NCBI GenBank assembly: GCA_907163375.1
Contig: CAJQUW010016110.1
Location: 434,001 to 498,000 of the forward strand
DNA length: 64,000 nucleotides
Source of the DNA: Prostheceraeus crozeri
Taxonomy: Eukaryota > Platyhelminthes > Polycladida > Euryleptidae
Direction of reading: 5' to 3'
The notes under the pieces are model-generated. The model was not told the origin of the DNA. It saw only the letters and a program-made list of their open reading frames with translations, and did no database searches. Every line of letters begins with the position of its first letter. Position 1 is the first letter of the stretch. Position numbers and translations under genes: made by a program. Below are positions 45,143-57,610 of this stretch, piece after piece.

Positions 45143-46190
45143 ACCATAGAAGTGGATAATAGTACACTAGAATGGAAGTTTGATATCTTGCCCATGTACA
45201 ATGATGGCACATGGAAAAATCTATGGTTTGTAGATCAGATTCGATCTAAAACATTATATCATAGTCAAACTATTTGCCAAGTTGGTTGTCGAAATTGTTG
45301 ACAGCAAATCACAGGATCTTCATGAAGAGAATTTTGGTCAGATGGTGGTATTGTATCATGTGAAATAGCCTACTATTCCATGCATTAATATACTGTGTCT
45401 ATTTGTGTCAGTCATTGACAACTATTATACAATTTTTCAACACTGGAATACGAATTAAAATTTGGTCCACAGAGTCATATTGAAGGTGGTTGCTGTACTA
45501 GTTGGAAGAACATCTCAATAAGTCACAGATAAAATTTCTCATTATTGGATAATTTCTCGGTCAAGCGGTTTAGAAACTTAGTGCTTTTCCGGAATAAGCA
45601 CACTGAAAGCTTCTTTACCTACAATCATTTCTCAGATAAATAGAATGCCGTTGGAACTCTTCAATTAATCATTGAAGGACTTATGTGATATAATTTGATG
45701 ATATTTTGGCAGCTGGTATTCGAAAGCATGCAAAGATTTTGAAAATTGCTCAAATATGATGAACAGGGGCCCTTTAAAGTAAAATAAATGCTCTAGCATT
45801 TCTTGGCCTCTGATTTCAAGCTGGAGCAATGTATGCTCTGTAAATCGACATTACAAGTTGCATATGTGTCTGATTATACTCTTGATAGAATATAGGAGCG
45901 ATATTTCAAAATGACAAACGTACATTGCGTTTTAGAGGATTTCCTTCTTTGTCATCCTGTCGCCGCACTATTTTGTGAATTCATTATTGTTTTCGTGTAC
46001 ATGATGTTTGGACTAGGAGCAACAATCCAGATCACAAATTGGCTTGATAAATATAAATGCCAATCAGAAAACTTGGAAACCAGCTCGCAAAATTTGCGTT
46101 TTGCCCCAACTAAGTTCCCCCGGCGTGTGCCATAATTTTCATGCAATTTCCATTCTAGGACTTTCTATGGTATTGTTAATTTCTATGGTC
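45143..46190. mobile_element. 994-bp element nested in a palindromic repeat
   Basis: The short repeat found intact at 9852-9907 is split here: ACCATAGAAGTGGATAATAG + TAC ends at 45165 and ACTTTCTATGGTATTGTTAA resumes at 46160. The insert (45166-46159) begins ACTAGAATGGAA and ends TTCCATTCTAGG, an inverted pair. A second block, ATGGCACA near both ends (left about 45205, right reverse-complemented about 46126), extends the inverted repeat imperfectly. AC on each side is a possible 2-bp duplication. No transposase was recognised inside; a 74-codon hydrophobic frame at 45911-46135 has no known match. Confidence 0.7.
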
Positions 46191-46199
46191 ACCACGAAA

Positions 46200-48590
46200 G
46201 CCGACCAGCTTTGCATATCGAGTCCTTTCAATTCCTGCATGCCTTGGTTGTCGGACCGTCGTAGCAGAACAGTGAACCCTTTGACACATCATGTAAACAG
46301 CGATAAAAAAACTCCTTGCGTGAAAAAATTCTAGATTTCACTAGTGAATATTTGTGTTTACGATGGAAATGTATGGCTTTACGAAAACTATTTTCCATGA
46401 ATACCATTCAGTTCACTATTGCGCCATCAATAGTGAATGACACTCATTTCAAAGATAGCCATAACTGTCCATGGTTCTTATTGCATGTCTTATTCAAGGA
46501 GAAGACAATAGGCAATGTCATCAATAGCTTCCTCCATTTTTGTTTAAATAGATCTATTTACCATTTGTTTAGCACAAATAGCAAAAGGTTGCTAGATAGT
46601 GCATTTTATAGTGATTTCGATAATGTTTAGACTCTGTTATGCGTCGGAATGAAGAAGTATGCTGTCATTCGATATTTCTTGCAATTAGAAAATACAATGT
46701 AGGTGAGTCATGCATTATATTCTTTATGTATTGACTTCAGTTGCCTATTTTGCTTCTTCAATGAGACTAGACGAGTTAAAAGCGTTCCTTCAACTTCATC
46801 TGCGCATCGAAATTGTTTTAGTGTGAGTTACATGCATAGCTGTAGGACCGATGAACTTAATTTTAATCAGAGTGCAATTATAGGATGCACATTGTGATTT
46901 TGGACATCATATTTCACAATAAATGGTAACGAACGTATTCGCAACGATCACAAGTCTTGTGACAACAGAAAAATGTGTGGAATTTTTAATTTAATGATTG
47001 ACAGAAGCAAAAAGCAGTGGATACAAATAAATTATTTACGCGCAACCTAACTTTCCGAATCATTCCAGTTAAATTATTGCATTGAATTTGCAGTTATCAT
47101 CAAATTAAGAGGATTTCCCTTCAGAGCTCGTTCAAGAATTGAAGAGCTGCGTGAATGACACTAAACATTTTATCAAGAGCCATTGGAAGCAATTTTTGTG
47201 AGTAACTTAAAGGTAGCTTCTGCTTCAAATGCATGTAAGCAAGTCCTAGGTAATATCGAATGACATGAAATGTGTGCATGTGGCTGTACTCTCCGAGAGA
47301 AGTGAACTGTGTACGATGAACTTGTACGTATAAATACAGAAGTGGCAACAAAATTCTCACCAACACTATCCACTTGAAATTTTGTTTCAGCGGCAAGTGA
47401 TGAAGGGGAATGACAAAATCGTGGTGATAATTCATGGGAAGATACGTCTTCGATAAATGGACGGTCAGATAGTCGATGATCATGAATATATCTTCAATTC
47501 TTTCTATCAAAGTTGAAGTAGACTCGATGTGAACTTGGAAAACAGAAGTAAAACTAACGATTTGTTTTCACAAAGAAGCCATGTGAGTGAAGTTCTTCAA
47601 TAAAAATTCATCCTGTTTGAGTTTGTTTGAGGCAAAGGAATTCGAATTGTCTCGCATGTTTCATTTAAATGGAATTGAACAAGAAACTTGCATTTGTTGT
47701 GGCAAAATAACTTGCTCCATACAGAAAATTCATGTCAGAATAATATTAGCAATAATTCTAGAGAACAAATCAAAATGTCTCTCAAAATTTACTCATTCTC
47801 ATTACGTGTGATTTGAACAACATTATTTATTTGAATATCAGTATATTATTGACCTTATTTTCACGAATATTGTGATAATATTCAAATTTTGAGCACGAGA
47901 TTGCACCAAGTATTTCTGATTCGAAGCTTGGATGAATACGGCCACAGAAATCTCCTTTTCAACATCATTTAGCGAACTAGGACAGACATGCGCATTTAAA
48001 ACAATACTACTCAATATGCTATGAACTTGAACAGGCAGTAGTAGTGTCTGGATGTCTGTTTTTGCGACACGAACACGAACGATCGAGTTCAGCGTTGTCA
48101 TTTATGCTCGTGTTTTGACAATTAGAGTCGTGTTTCATTTTCGTGTTGACAAGGATTCATTCTAAATTACAAATCGAGATCATAATTAAGAAGCTTTACT
48201 TGTTCTAGCTTAAGACAAGTAATCTAATCCACGAAGATGAAGGTTGAATAAACAGCTTTCTTTGAATGTAATTGCACAGCTGGATTGGCTAAACACCATG
48301 CACGCATATGCATACAGCTAACCAATGCATGTATTTTAGTAATTATGCATAGTATTGACCAACAGTTGGTCGAACCACTAGTAATAAACACTTCCTGTAC
48401 GAGCTTTCAGTCTAGTGTTGGACCAAGCTCGCTGTCCAGTAGCACAACTTTGACAGACCAGTGCACGCCTAGTGCAGGCCATTCTTGCCATCCAAGCCAC
48501 TTCCCACCGCTCACTAGCTCAGGGACACATTGACGTTTACAGACTGGGGTAATCGAAAATTAATTGCAATTATTTGTTATCGCCGCTTGG
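46200..48590. other. Intergenic, no gene recognised
   Basis: Includes open frames at 47121-47510 (minus, 129 codons) and 47838-48101 (minus, 87 codons) without family resemblance or clear codon bias, and a slightly GC-richer patch at 48380-48535. No repeats assigned. Confidence 0.4.
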
Positions 48591-48596
48591 GTAGAC

Positions 48597-49103
48597 TACC
48601 GTAAATGCCCGCGTATATGACGCATTTTTTCTTAAGAAGTTGACCTAAAAACCCAGGTGCGTCTTATCCATGGATACTTTTATTATAAAAATTATGCATT
48701 TATCATAAAATCAAAAATTTATTTTAAAATTCTCAAGCTTACAATATTTATCAATATGAGAAGTGCACTGTTGTTTTCTGACGCACAGAAGTTGATTTTA
48801 GATTACGCGCAATACTGATGATCAATGTCGATTCGAACAATAAACCCATCCTTTCCACGATAGTCTGCATAGGCTAGACAGACATCTGTTGACTGACAGG
48901 ATGAGTGAGTCAGCAATCAGCACACACGACGATCATAGCGATTGAATGGAGTTCACCTTGATTAACTTATGGTCACCGCTTCTATAAAAATTAATGGAAA
49001 TTTAGGACTAAAGTTAGGATGCGTCCTATACACAGGTACACAGTTTTTCCATCGTTTTTAGGGTCAAATATCCATTGCGTCCTATACGCGGGTATTTACG
49101 GTA
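48597..49103. mobile_element. 503-bp MITE with TA target duplication
   Basis: TA at 48597-48598 and 49102-49103 flanks 503 bp whose ends are inverted repeats of about 26 bp, CCGTAAATRCCCGCGTAT followed by RKGACGCA. A second inner inverted block (AGGTGCGTCTTATCCA at left, GGATGCGTCCTATACA at right) extends the homology. No coding capacity. TA duplication and these ends fit a pogo/Tc1-mariner-type non-autonomous element. Confidence 0.88.
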
Positions 49104-49109
49104 ATTCTT

Positions 49110-52030
49110 GATTTTGAATTTTTCACTCTGTTATTTCAGTTTAGCGAATTTGGCTGTGGGGGCCTACATACTTCACAAATCATTTATAATCAAATTGGAA
49201 GTGGCTTGAGTAGACCAATTACATGAACTACATTCTTACTTTGACATGAATATCGATTAACTTCATTACAGGCATATAGTTCATACGTCATTACTGCGGT
49301 GATAATCAATTTTTAAAACAAGCGATTGAATAATTACCCGTACTTATAACGGAACATAAAATAGAGTTTTAAAAGTTGTCACTGAAGCATTGTAATATAG
49401 ATGTACTAAAAATACTTTATGCACCGAATAGCCCCTAAATAGAGTCCTGAAAGCGATCAGTTGTCAAAAACAGATGTTGAATAAGCTTGGCATCTAAATG
49501 CATCGATGAAAGAAAAGTGTTTTGAAAGATGGTGAGTGCATGGTGAGTATTGCAAGTGCATCGGTCGATTTAATACCTTCCCCATTACAACACAAATCTA
49601 TCAATCAATTAATTGCAATTATTTTGAATGGCACCAATCAATTAATTGCAGTTATTCTATCACATCAATCAGTGAATTTTGATTTTTTGAGAGAAGCAAT
49701 CAATTAATTTTTGACAACCCTTGTACAGCAATGTCGCCCTCATTCATAAGCACTATCTTGCTAGAGTCAGGAATGCAACAAGAATCAATTCTGACACTTC
49801 AAAGAAGTTCTCTTGACATTTCATGAGAGCTGTATGAAATTTTTACCATATAGGCCTACACCCTTAGCATTTACAAGAAATAACACTGATCAGAAGTTTA
49901 GATGAGGGCTGAAGCCAACTGTTTGGTTTTTTAGGTTACTTTTACTGTGTCAGTCACAATTATTGTTTTATTCATGATTTCAAGCGATTTTGATGATGAC
50001 AATGAGATCAACTTCATCAAATCAGTAAAGTTGTCGTTTCGAAAATTTCATGTGATTTATTATTGACGATGCTCACCTTTTTAGTAAAAATACGCCTTCG
50101 AGTGCTATCAAAGTCAAAAGAAAACTTGCAAGCGAGAATCTTAATGAGGATGATGAGCAGACGAAGTATTGGCTACTCATTCCAAAACATATTGGATTTC
50201 AAAATCTTCGATTTCATCTCTGAAATTAAGTATACATTTTCAGATATCATTTTCTCCTTGAAACTTTCATGGCTCTTCCTATTGTTTTACTACCCTCATA
50301 TTCGAGTTTCAACTAGATCTGAAACTTTTCCTAAGATTGAATAGTTCCCAACGTCATATATAATTCGTTGAAAACATTTATATTGTGGAAGTCTGCAGCT
50401 GCTATTTTCCTCACATTTTCCGTATCTGACACATTTACAAGTATTCTTAAACGCAATAAAGTTTTTGAATCTTTCGCATTCACAGTATTCATTCAATTTG
50501 GAAACTACCAAAGCTCGCATTTTAAATTTATGTGATCAAAGAATTGCACACATTTGCCACATGATTCCGATATGAGTTATCTATCTGGTATATAGAATCT
50601 CACACTACAGTGTCTCAAAGTCGGTGTTAAAATAGCTTTTTCAGAGATGTAACCGATGGTATTCGTACCCTCTAGTACCGATTGTTTGACTTGACAAAAT
50701 TTGACAAAAGTGCTTTTGATTTTCTGTGCATCTTCACAAATCAACACAACAAAACCTGGATTGTGCGTGATGCTTGAATAATTCCCCGTCTTGGGTCAGA
50801 GTACGTTATGTTGATGATCACAAGGCAACCCAATGCCAAAGATTCAATATATTCATTTGCCTTGTCAGGGTTGTAACCTGCCGAGTTTTTGACGGCCGAC
50901 CGTGGCCATCTACAACCCAGCCGCACGTCACGATGCAAGGAATCAACCGATCGTCATCCGGACTTGTATGAGTTGGTTGGATCTGGAAAATTTCAGACCG
51001 GATTAATTCGCTTCCAAATGTGTAATAAGTCGCCTGAATATTTCCAACAAAGAGGTCCCGGGTCAGGAAAATTCGAGAGAATTTGCAAATCTGTAATAAG
51101 GTAACAAGATCAGGTTACTATAATTTTTGAAAACATGACAGTCAGCATTACCCTTAATTTCAAGCATTCTGATTTTTTATTCTCATTGTGCGATAGGAAT
51201 TATTTAAAACCAAGATTTAGAATTTGGAAAACACATTGCAATTGCAAAATTACATAAATGTTATACATCAAAATCTGAAATATCTCCCGTGTTAATGTTG
51301 TCGTGTATACCTGAAAATCGGACACCCCTGAGAAGACATAAATAGCTTGTTGAAATAGTCTGTTGACCTGGAAAGGCAGTCATGATCCGAATAAAAGATT
51401 TCTTTAGCAGGGACACAATGGTGAAGTGGACTTAATTGCTTATTGTCGTCCTCTGAGCGCTTTTATATTATTCCACTAAACTGTCATTAAACCTTCAATT
51501 GGTATTCAAATTACCTTGATTCTGTAATAAGCTCTTATCTAACAGTACAGATTAATACGCGCATACTTTTTCTTGTTCCACAGCTTAGTTTAAATATGTA
51601 ATGCAATGTAATATAAATAATATTATATCATGTAGCATAAATACATCATGAACGATCAAAGTCTTTTAGTACATGTATTTACGAAACATAGCAAATTATG
51701 TGAGAAGTCGGATAATTTGACAGCTTGTGCATTGACTAGACATTTGACCAATTCGATAACATAGGATCTAAGATGTGATCTCTAGAATGGTGTCTGGAAT
51801 CTCTTGATCATTTCTGGTGAGTCCGGTTACTTGACCGCCTTGAATGTATTTACTATATATATTTTATATATATTTGATAATCATTGCAAGTCACATTATT
51901 GTTTTATGACATTTCATTTCGTGTATCCCATCGTGCCCTGCTCGCCCTCGGATATCTATCAATTTATGAAATCTGCCGATATTTATAATTTCTATATTCG
52001 CATTATCACATCATAGCATTCTATCAAGGT
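49110..52030. other. Intergenic, minor repeats
   Basis: No gene recognised. CAATCAATTAATTGCA recurs at about 49602-49618 and 49637-49652, with a partial copy near 49700. 50755-50975 is GC-richer with short open frames on both strands that match nothing I know. Confidence 0.45.
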
Positions 52031-52035
52031 TGACT

Positions 52036-52074
52036 GGCGGGCATAAATCGGAAATTTTCCAATTTATACCCGCC
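52036..52074. repeat. Strong hairpin
   Basis: Arms GGCGGGCATAAATCGGAAA and TTTCCAATTTATACCCGCC pair almost completely with a minimal loop. Related words (CTCGGATATCT, TTTATGCCC) recur in the 300 bp on each side, suggesting a decayed repeat cluster. Confidence 0.7.
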
Positions 52075-52079
52075 GATTT

Positions 52080-53095
52080 CAAAGTATTTTCAATGGAGCT
52101 ACAACTCCCCATTCATGCCCTCCATTCTCATATATCTATTTTTAACACGATCATGTCAATGCCAATGCTCGTTCATCGACATCTGTCTACTACACCAGTG
52201 TTTTTTTAATCCATGACAGTTCAGGTATGGATGGAAATTATAACTCTGGCGTCGGGCACAAATTTGAAGATGTCCTCATGCACTGCACGTCCTCGGATAT
52301 CCTCCAGTTTATGCCCTCAATAGATACCCATAATTCCGATATTCGGAAGGAAGAGCCTAAAGTTCAACCTCACGCCTAGAAACTAGACATTCACTCACCT
52401 GCTCAACCCCGACGTTCTTTATTGACTATATAAGAAGAAAAGAGTTTTACTCTTTTAATTCCTATTGATCAGAAGGTTTATCCTTCATCACAGCAATATC
52501 ACAATACTGTGATAGTTTTAATTAGGATGCAATTGAAGGTCAGAATGCTTTCCGTCTCATTAATCGGGTTACTGACATCAGAGTTGACTAATTGATAGTC
52601 ATAAATTACTATCGCACCCTGGTGGGAGCAGTGTCAATTCTCCAAATTCAATAGCTGAGCATCATCATACACATCGGATTGCTTCTATCATTGCTGTCAT
52701 TTGCATAGGGAAGAGACAACAACTATCAAAGCGATGTACTAATAGCAGGAACAGATAAGACTTCATTCTGTCAATGTCACATTTATAAAGATGGGCCATT
52801 TCTGTCTATGGTATACATGTAGAGATGAATTTGTAATAGGACCTTCAGAAGCGCACTCATTACATTTGCTTCGACTTTGTCGAGCGAATGAGTGCACTTC
52901 ATGTTTGCCTCATCGACAGAGCGGCTTCGGTTCACGTTTTTTTACAAGTTGCAGTGCCTTTTAGAGTTGATTGTAAGTTGTAACTCTAAATTCGCCAATA
53001 CGTGTTTATGTGTGCGATCCATAGAAAACCGCCTCTCTTCATTGTCAACCCACTGAGCAAGGAGTAATAACTTCAAATAACTTTGGGTCGCTAGT
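52080..53095. other. Intergenic, nothing assigned
   Basis: No gene or clear repeat, apart from words shared with the hairpin region just upstream. Confidence 0.4.
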
Positions 53096-53102
53096 GACAC
53101 CA

Positions 53103-53396
53103 ATGTGGACTTCTGCTATGAGGGGTTTACACTATGTGGGTCTTCCGTTATGTGGGCTTCCGCTATGTGAGTCTTCCGCTATGTGGGTTTTCCGTTATGT
53201 GGGCTTCCGCTATGTGGGCTTCCGCTATGTGGGCTTCCGCTATGTGGGTTTTCCGTTATGTGGGCTTCCGCTATGTGGGTCTTCCGTTATGTGGGCTTCC
53301 GCTATGTGGGTTTTCCGTTAGTTGGGCTTCCGCTATGTGGGTTTTCCCCTATAAGGATTCCCCCATGTGGGTCTCCACTATGTGGGTTTCTGCTGA
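53103..53396 (+). repeat. 15/16-bp minisatellite
   Basis: About 18 tandem units of TATGTGGGCTTCCGC (15 bp) and TATGTGGGTTTTCCGT or TATGTGGGTCTTCCGT (16 bp) interleaved. Units at both edges are degenerate. Because the mix of 15- and 16-bp units cycles through the frames, overlapping open frames rich in MWVFRYVGF-type peptides appear in all three phases; these are artefacts. Confidence 0.93.
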
Positions 53397-53399
53397 GTG

Positions 53400-55680
53400 C
53401 GATGAAGACAAATAATCAATCTTCATGAATTAATTTGAAGTTTATAGTAAAACTGTTTAATGCAATCGATAGTTGCTTCATTTCATTCAGACTATTCACA
53501 TCTCAGTACGACAACTTAATTTTTTTTGATCAATCTCTCAATTGTCTGAACAATAATTCAAGAATGTCAGGTGCGCATGCTTACATCGAAAAATGATGTA
53601 GATTCATGAATTTCGCGGAAATTTATCGGGTTTTCGAAGGCTGATCGCACAAAATAAATCCTCCGAATTTTGTTATTTACGCAAAAAAAGTCAACGAAGA
53701 CTAGGCCTATATTTAAAGTCGATTTCTGCTACAGTTTTCCCAACGAATGTCTCATTGCTGACAAAAACGGCACACAGTGACCTGTGCACATATTAAAAGA
53801 TTCTCTTGCTTTTAGAATCTCACACCTTCAGAGATCAACGGTCAATTGTCCATTCTTCCATGGTTTTAGTCAATTTTAAAATGATTTTCCTGTTTGTTCG
53901 AGTGGCAGTTGTGCAATTATTCTAAGTTTCAAATCTTACGATATCTTCCCAGAATTCTATTAGTTTCATGAATTTTGTTGACCAAATTGTAACCATGTGG
54001 AAACGAGTTCCCAAGAAAACTCAGCAATAATAAGCAGGCGATTATTCTAATCGACCAACTATAGCTTTCCCTTACAAAAACTGCAGCGTCCATCTAAGTG
54101 ATGACAATAGTTTAGGGATGATTACACCTTGCTCAATTCAATTGTAAAAAATAAACAAAACAAAACAAAATAATCCAAATCAAATATATTATTTTTTTAA
54201 AATAACATTCATCGCCAGCCATGCAAGGCAAGCGGGAGAAGAGTCTCCTTCCTTGATGCATGGGGCACCAAAGCCCTCGTCGTTGACACAGCGCGAAATT
54301 GTGGACAATGTGTGCGCTTTGTCTTGCATTGACACACTCGAAAGGGCTCTGTCCTCGTAGCGCTCTCTGCGCATGCTGCTTCTCAACCAGAGGCGAAAAT
54401 GCGCGTTTTGCAGTTGATTTGCGATTATTGAAACCTAATCACTTAATTGACACATTAATTTAAAATTTCTACTCTTGATCTTAGATCTTGACATGCCCAC
54501 CGTGTTAGAACACCGTAATACAATTCGCTTTTCATCTTGCAATCAAATTAGATTGGGCGATATGCAGGCCTAATTGCCTTTCGATAAGATTTAATGCTCC
54601 CAAATGATACATCTTCGCGGCTGGGTGAATCTTATCTGTGAAATAATCTTTGTCAGATGTGGAGATGTCCAGAGTTGACCAGCTAATTCTCTGACATCTC
54701 AATTTATATTTGAAATGCTTGACTGACTGCATCTTTATAATTTGTCATGGACAGGTAGAAAGGATACGCTTGATTTTCTCAATATCTCAAAGAGAGTTGT
54801 TTTCTCTTTGCGCATGTCTGAAACATCGAGCCGAGTAGCACGCCACAATTTTCAGGAGATTGCATTCTTTCCAAGTTGCAGCGCAGAATGGTAAGGCAAT
54901 CATAATAATTATCAAAGCCAATTATCATCACAACCATCATAAGGGTGACAGTATGGCTGATATCGCACTATCTTTGGTTTTGACAATTCATCGCCGATTG
55001 TTGCTCTGTTTTCAAACGATCATAATAATCCAGGCGCCCCTAATGCAATACATTTGATGTGCGCTCTATCCTATGATAGCATGCTCCAATTCGTTCACTT
55101 TCGAACTATAAATGACAGAAGATATAGAAAATTTCAATCAAAACTCCCTTTTTCAATTAGCAGGCCGATATAATAAAGTAAAAGTTAAATATTTCTGAGA
55201 CCTTCGGCGTCCAGCGCCTTCAACGGTCGATGTTTGGATGGCCATCGAAATAAGTTTGCATAAATTTCCTGGTTGTGACAATATTTTAGTACACCAATGT
55301 ATAACTTTATTCCCATACTAATGTCATTCATTCATTTTGAATCCAATGACTCCAATTAAATGTAAAGCATTAGCGCAACTGATTTATGACCCTTTTGATC
55401 GATTTCTGTTTGGATAAGAAAATCATGCATAGTTCTGTAGTAGCAAGCGTGACGTTTTGAAAGAAGTTGTGTATTAATTCAAACAAAATGTAGTCCTGAT
55501 GCCGGTAAAAAGGGAACTTTGTTGTTTTTATTGCTGCAAAAATCGGTGAAAGTATAAATCTCTGCTCCGACCATTCACATTCATTAGCATAATTAATCTA
55601 TGAAAATAAATGTCAGGAAAAAGTTTGAAGACAAAATAAATTCACCACAATTCTATTTCTTGTATCACGCAGGTCGTGAC
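53400..55680. other. Intergenic, no gene recognised
   Basis: 54215-54420 is GC-richer and open on the minus strand (65 codons) but resembles nothing I know. One TAGGCCTA lies near 53703. Otherwise AT-rich. Confidence 0.45.
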
Positions 55681-55682
55681 GG

Positions 55683-55946
55683 TCACTGATAAAACAGCAG
55701 GCATTTCACCTTTAACTCAACCTGTTTTTCATACAGTCCGTGTCTTATTGCCTTCAGGTTGCAAGGAAGAACTGGAACATTATCTACCAATTTGCGCACA
55801 TCACCAAGACAAACGGAGACGTCACTTCGGCAATTGAATGGCCCCGTCCACACCCCTTTGCCCACGGCCTCCTCTGAGATTGTACCATCATGCTTTATGA
55901 CCGTTGCGGTGTATGGGTTGACAGTTATCCAAGCGTAACTGATTCG
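55683..55946 (-). CDS. Possible host exon, unidentified
   Basis: A GC-richer stretch, open on the minus strand for 87 codons to a TGA at 55683-55685. On the minus strand it is preceded by TACTTATTCCACAG, a plausible splice acceptor with the AG directly before 55946. It reads RISYAWITVNPYTAT, then GVWTGPFNCRSDVSVCLGDV and VPVLPCNLKAIRHGLYEKQ. Four Cys residues suggest a secreted or extracellular domain, but I do not recognise the family. AAG/GTGAAA inside could alternatively serve as a donor. It is the best host-gene candidate in the window, but unproven. Confidence 0.35.
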   Translation of the reverse strand, partial: RISYAWITVNPYTATVIKHDGTISEEAVGKGVWTGPFNCRSDVSVCLGDVRKLVDNVPVLPCNLKAIRHGLYEKQVELKVKCLLFYQ

Positions 55947-56349
55947 CTGTGGAATAAGTATTTAGGTTATATTTCCAGCGCTAATAAACGCAAGAAACAG
56001 CGCTTGAGATGCTCCGTTCAATGAGGCCTTAAATTCACGTGAGTGAAATTTAAGGCTTCTTCACAGGTTTAGATTAAGGTCGGATGTATTGTTTCATCGA
56101 CAGGTACTGTAAAATCATTGGGCATTACGGCACGCGATCGAGATAATTGGCAATAAATGTCAGTTCACAGCGTTTTCGCGGATTTGTTGTTACATCTCAG
56201 CATCAATATAACCCTCGAATACAATCAACGAGGACAATGAGGAAATCATTCAAATCGGATGATCACTGGTTATCGAAATAAGTAGCCTCTATTATTTTTT
56301 AGGTTAGCTTTATATTGAAACTGCAACATGGCATTAAAATGTTGTATCA

Positions 56350-57610
56350 AGGTATTGGTATCATAGAATCTCTAAAAAAGGACATCGTAAAGGCAAATCA
56401 TCTATGAAGGTAAAGCATGTTGTCCTACAGTGTAGGGATAGAGATTCAAGATTTTTGGTTTGTAGCTTAGTAGAATTTCCAAAATGTCTCGGACGGGTTT
56501 TAGGTTATTTAGATGTATAAAAGGTGAAATAATGCATATTTTCTCAAGAGTTTAGTAGCATATATATGAAAATTAAACACATCGCTGCAGAGATTAGCGG
56601 GAAATTATAGCAACAGGAAATCAAGCACAGAGCTCGAAAATTATTGCAATTCAAAGAGCTTGTTCATTACGAACAGCCTGCAAGCTATATCCAATATTTC
56701 AAATGAATACTATTTCAATAATGAATAATATTTCAAATGAAACTAGCCAAATGGCAGTCTAAATAGTTATATAATCTGAAAAAACACTTCACAAATATTC
56801 ATTAAGCTCAAGTGTCATTCAGACAATCTAACTAATCAAAAACTAACAACGAAAGAGCACTACAGACACCGTACAGATATTATTAAGGAGAGTGGAAACA
56901 CTTCATACTGTAAAAAGGAGACTTTGCAAGTTCACCTTCATCTGTACAATTTATAAGATTTTTCTCAATGATATTTATCTACATTTATGGCCGACAAAAA
57001 AAAAGGACATGAGATGCGGGGTTAGATGAAAATATTAAAACGAAAAAATTTGTAGAAGCATCAAACTAAAACATACGAGCGTAGTTGTTTGTAAAAATCG
57101 ACATAAAATTAAAATTTTCATGTTCGACAGACCTGATTGAAAAAGTGAAAACAAAACAATAATTTGCGTAAATAACCTATGCAAATTGATAATTAAATAT
57201 TGCATGCTGGCTGCATACAGAGACCAGCTAAATTTCTAAGCTAGCCAACCATCAGACAGTTGTCCAATTGATAAGGTCAACACAACATCGCAGAAATATT
57301 TAAAAACATTTGCTTGAAAATTTTGCATTAGATAAAGAAGGATTGGTATCTTTCAGACAATATAAAGATAGACAAAAGCTGACAATGAACACTATTTGAG
57401 CTACTTGTATGCTCTTAAACAAATGCCAGTGACGAAAAAGAAGAACTTGTAGACTTCGTCATAATGAACAAACGGTATAATTCAAAAAAGGTGGCGATAT
57501 CAACTTGGACAGGCTTGAATATTTCAGTCCCATTTGCGAAGTTTACGCAAAAAACAGCTAGTCCATGATTATGTGAAGGTATTGGTATCATAGAGTCTCT
57601 AAAAGAAGAC
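56350..57610 (+). repeat. 34-nt direct repeat pair, 1.2 kb apart
   Basis: AGGTATTGGTATCATAGA followed by RTCTCTAAAARARGAC occurs at 56350-56383 and 57577-57610 with three mismatches. Sequence outside these 34 nt does not match. They could be the remains of short LTRs or of a dispersed motif. Confidence 0.6.

Noticed and set aside
47121..47510. 129-codon minus-strand open frame
   Set aside because: Longest frame outside TE regions, but no family resemblance, no splice context judged convincing, and AT-rich codon use; not called a gene.
53094..53428. Three overlapping open frames with MWVFRYVGF-type peptides
   Set aside because: Produced by the stop-free 15/16-bp minisatellite in every phase; no start context or conserved domain.
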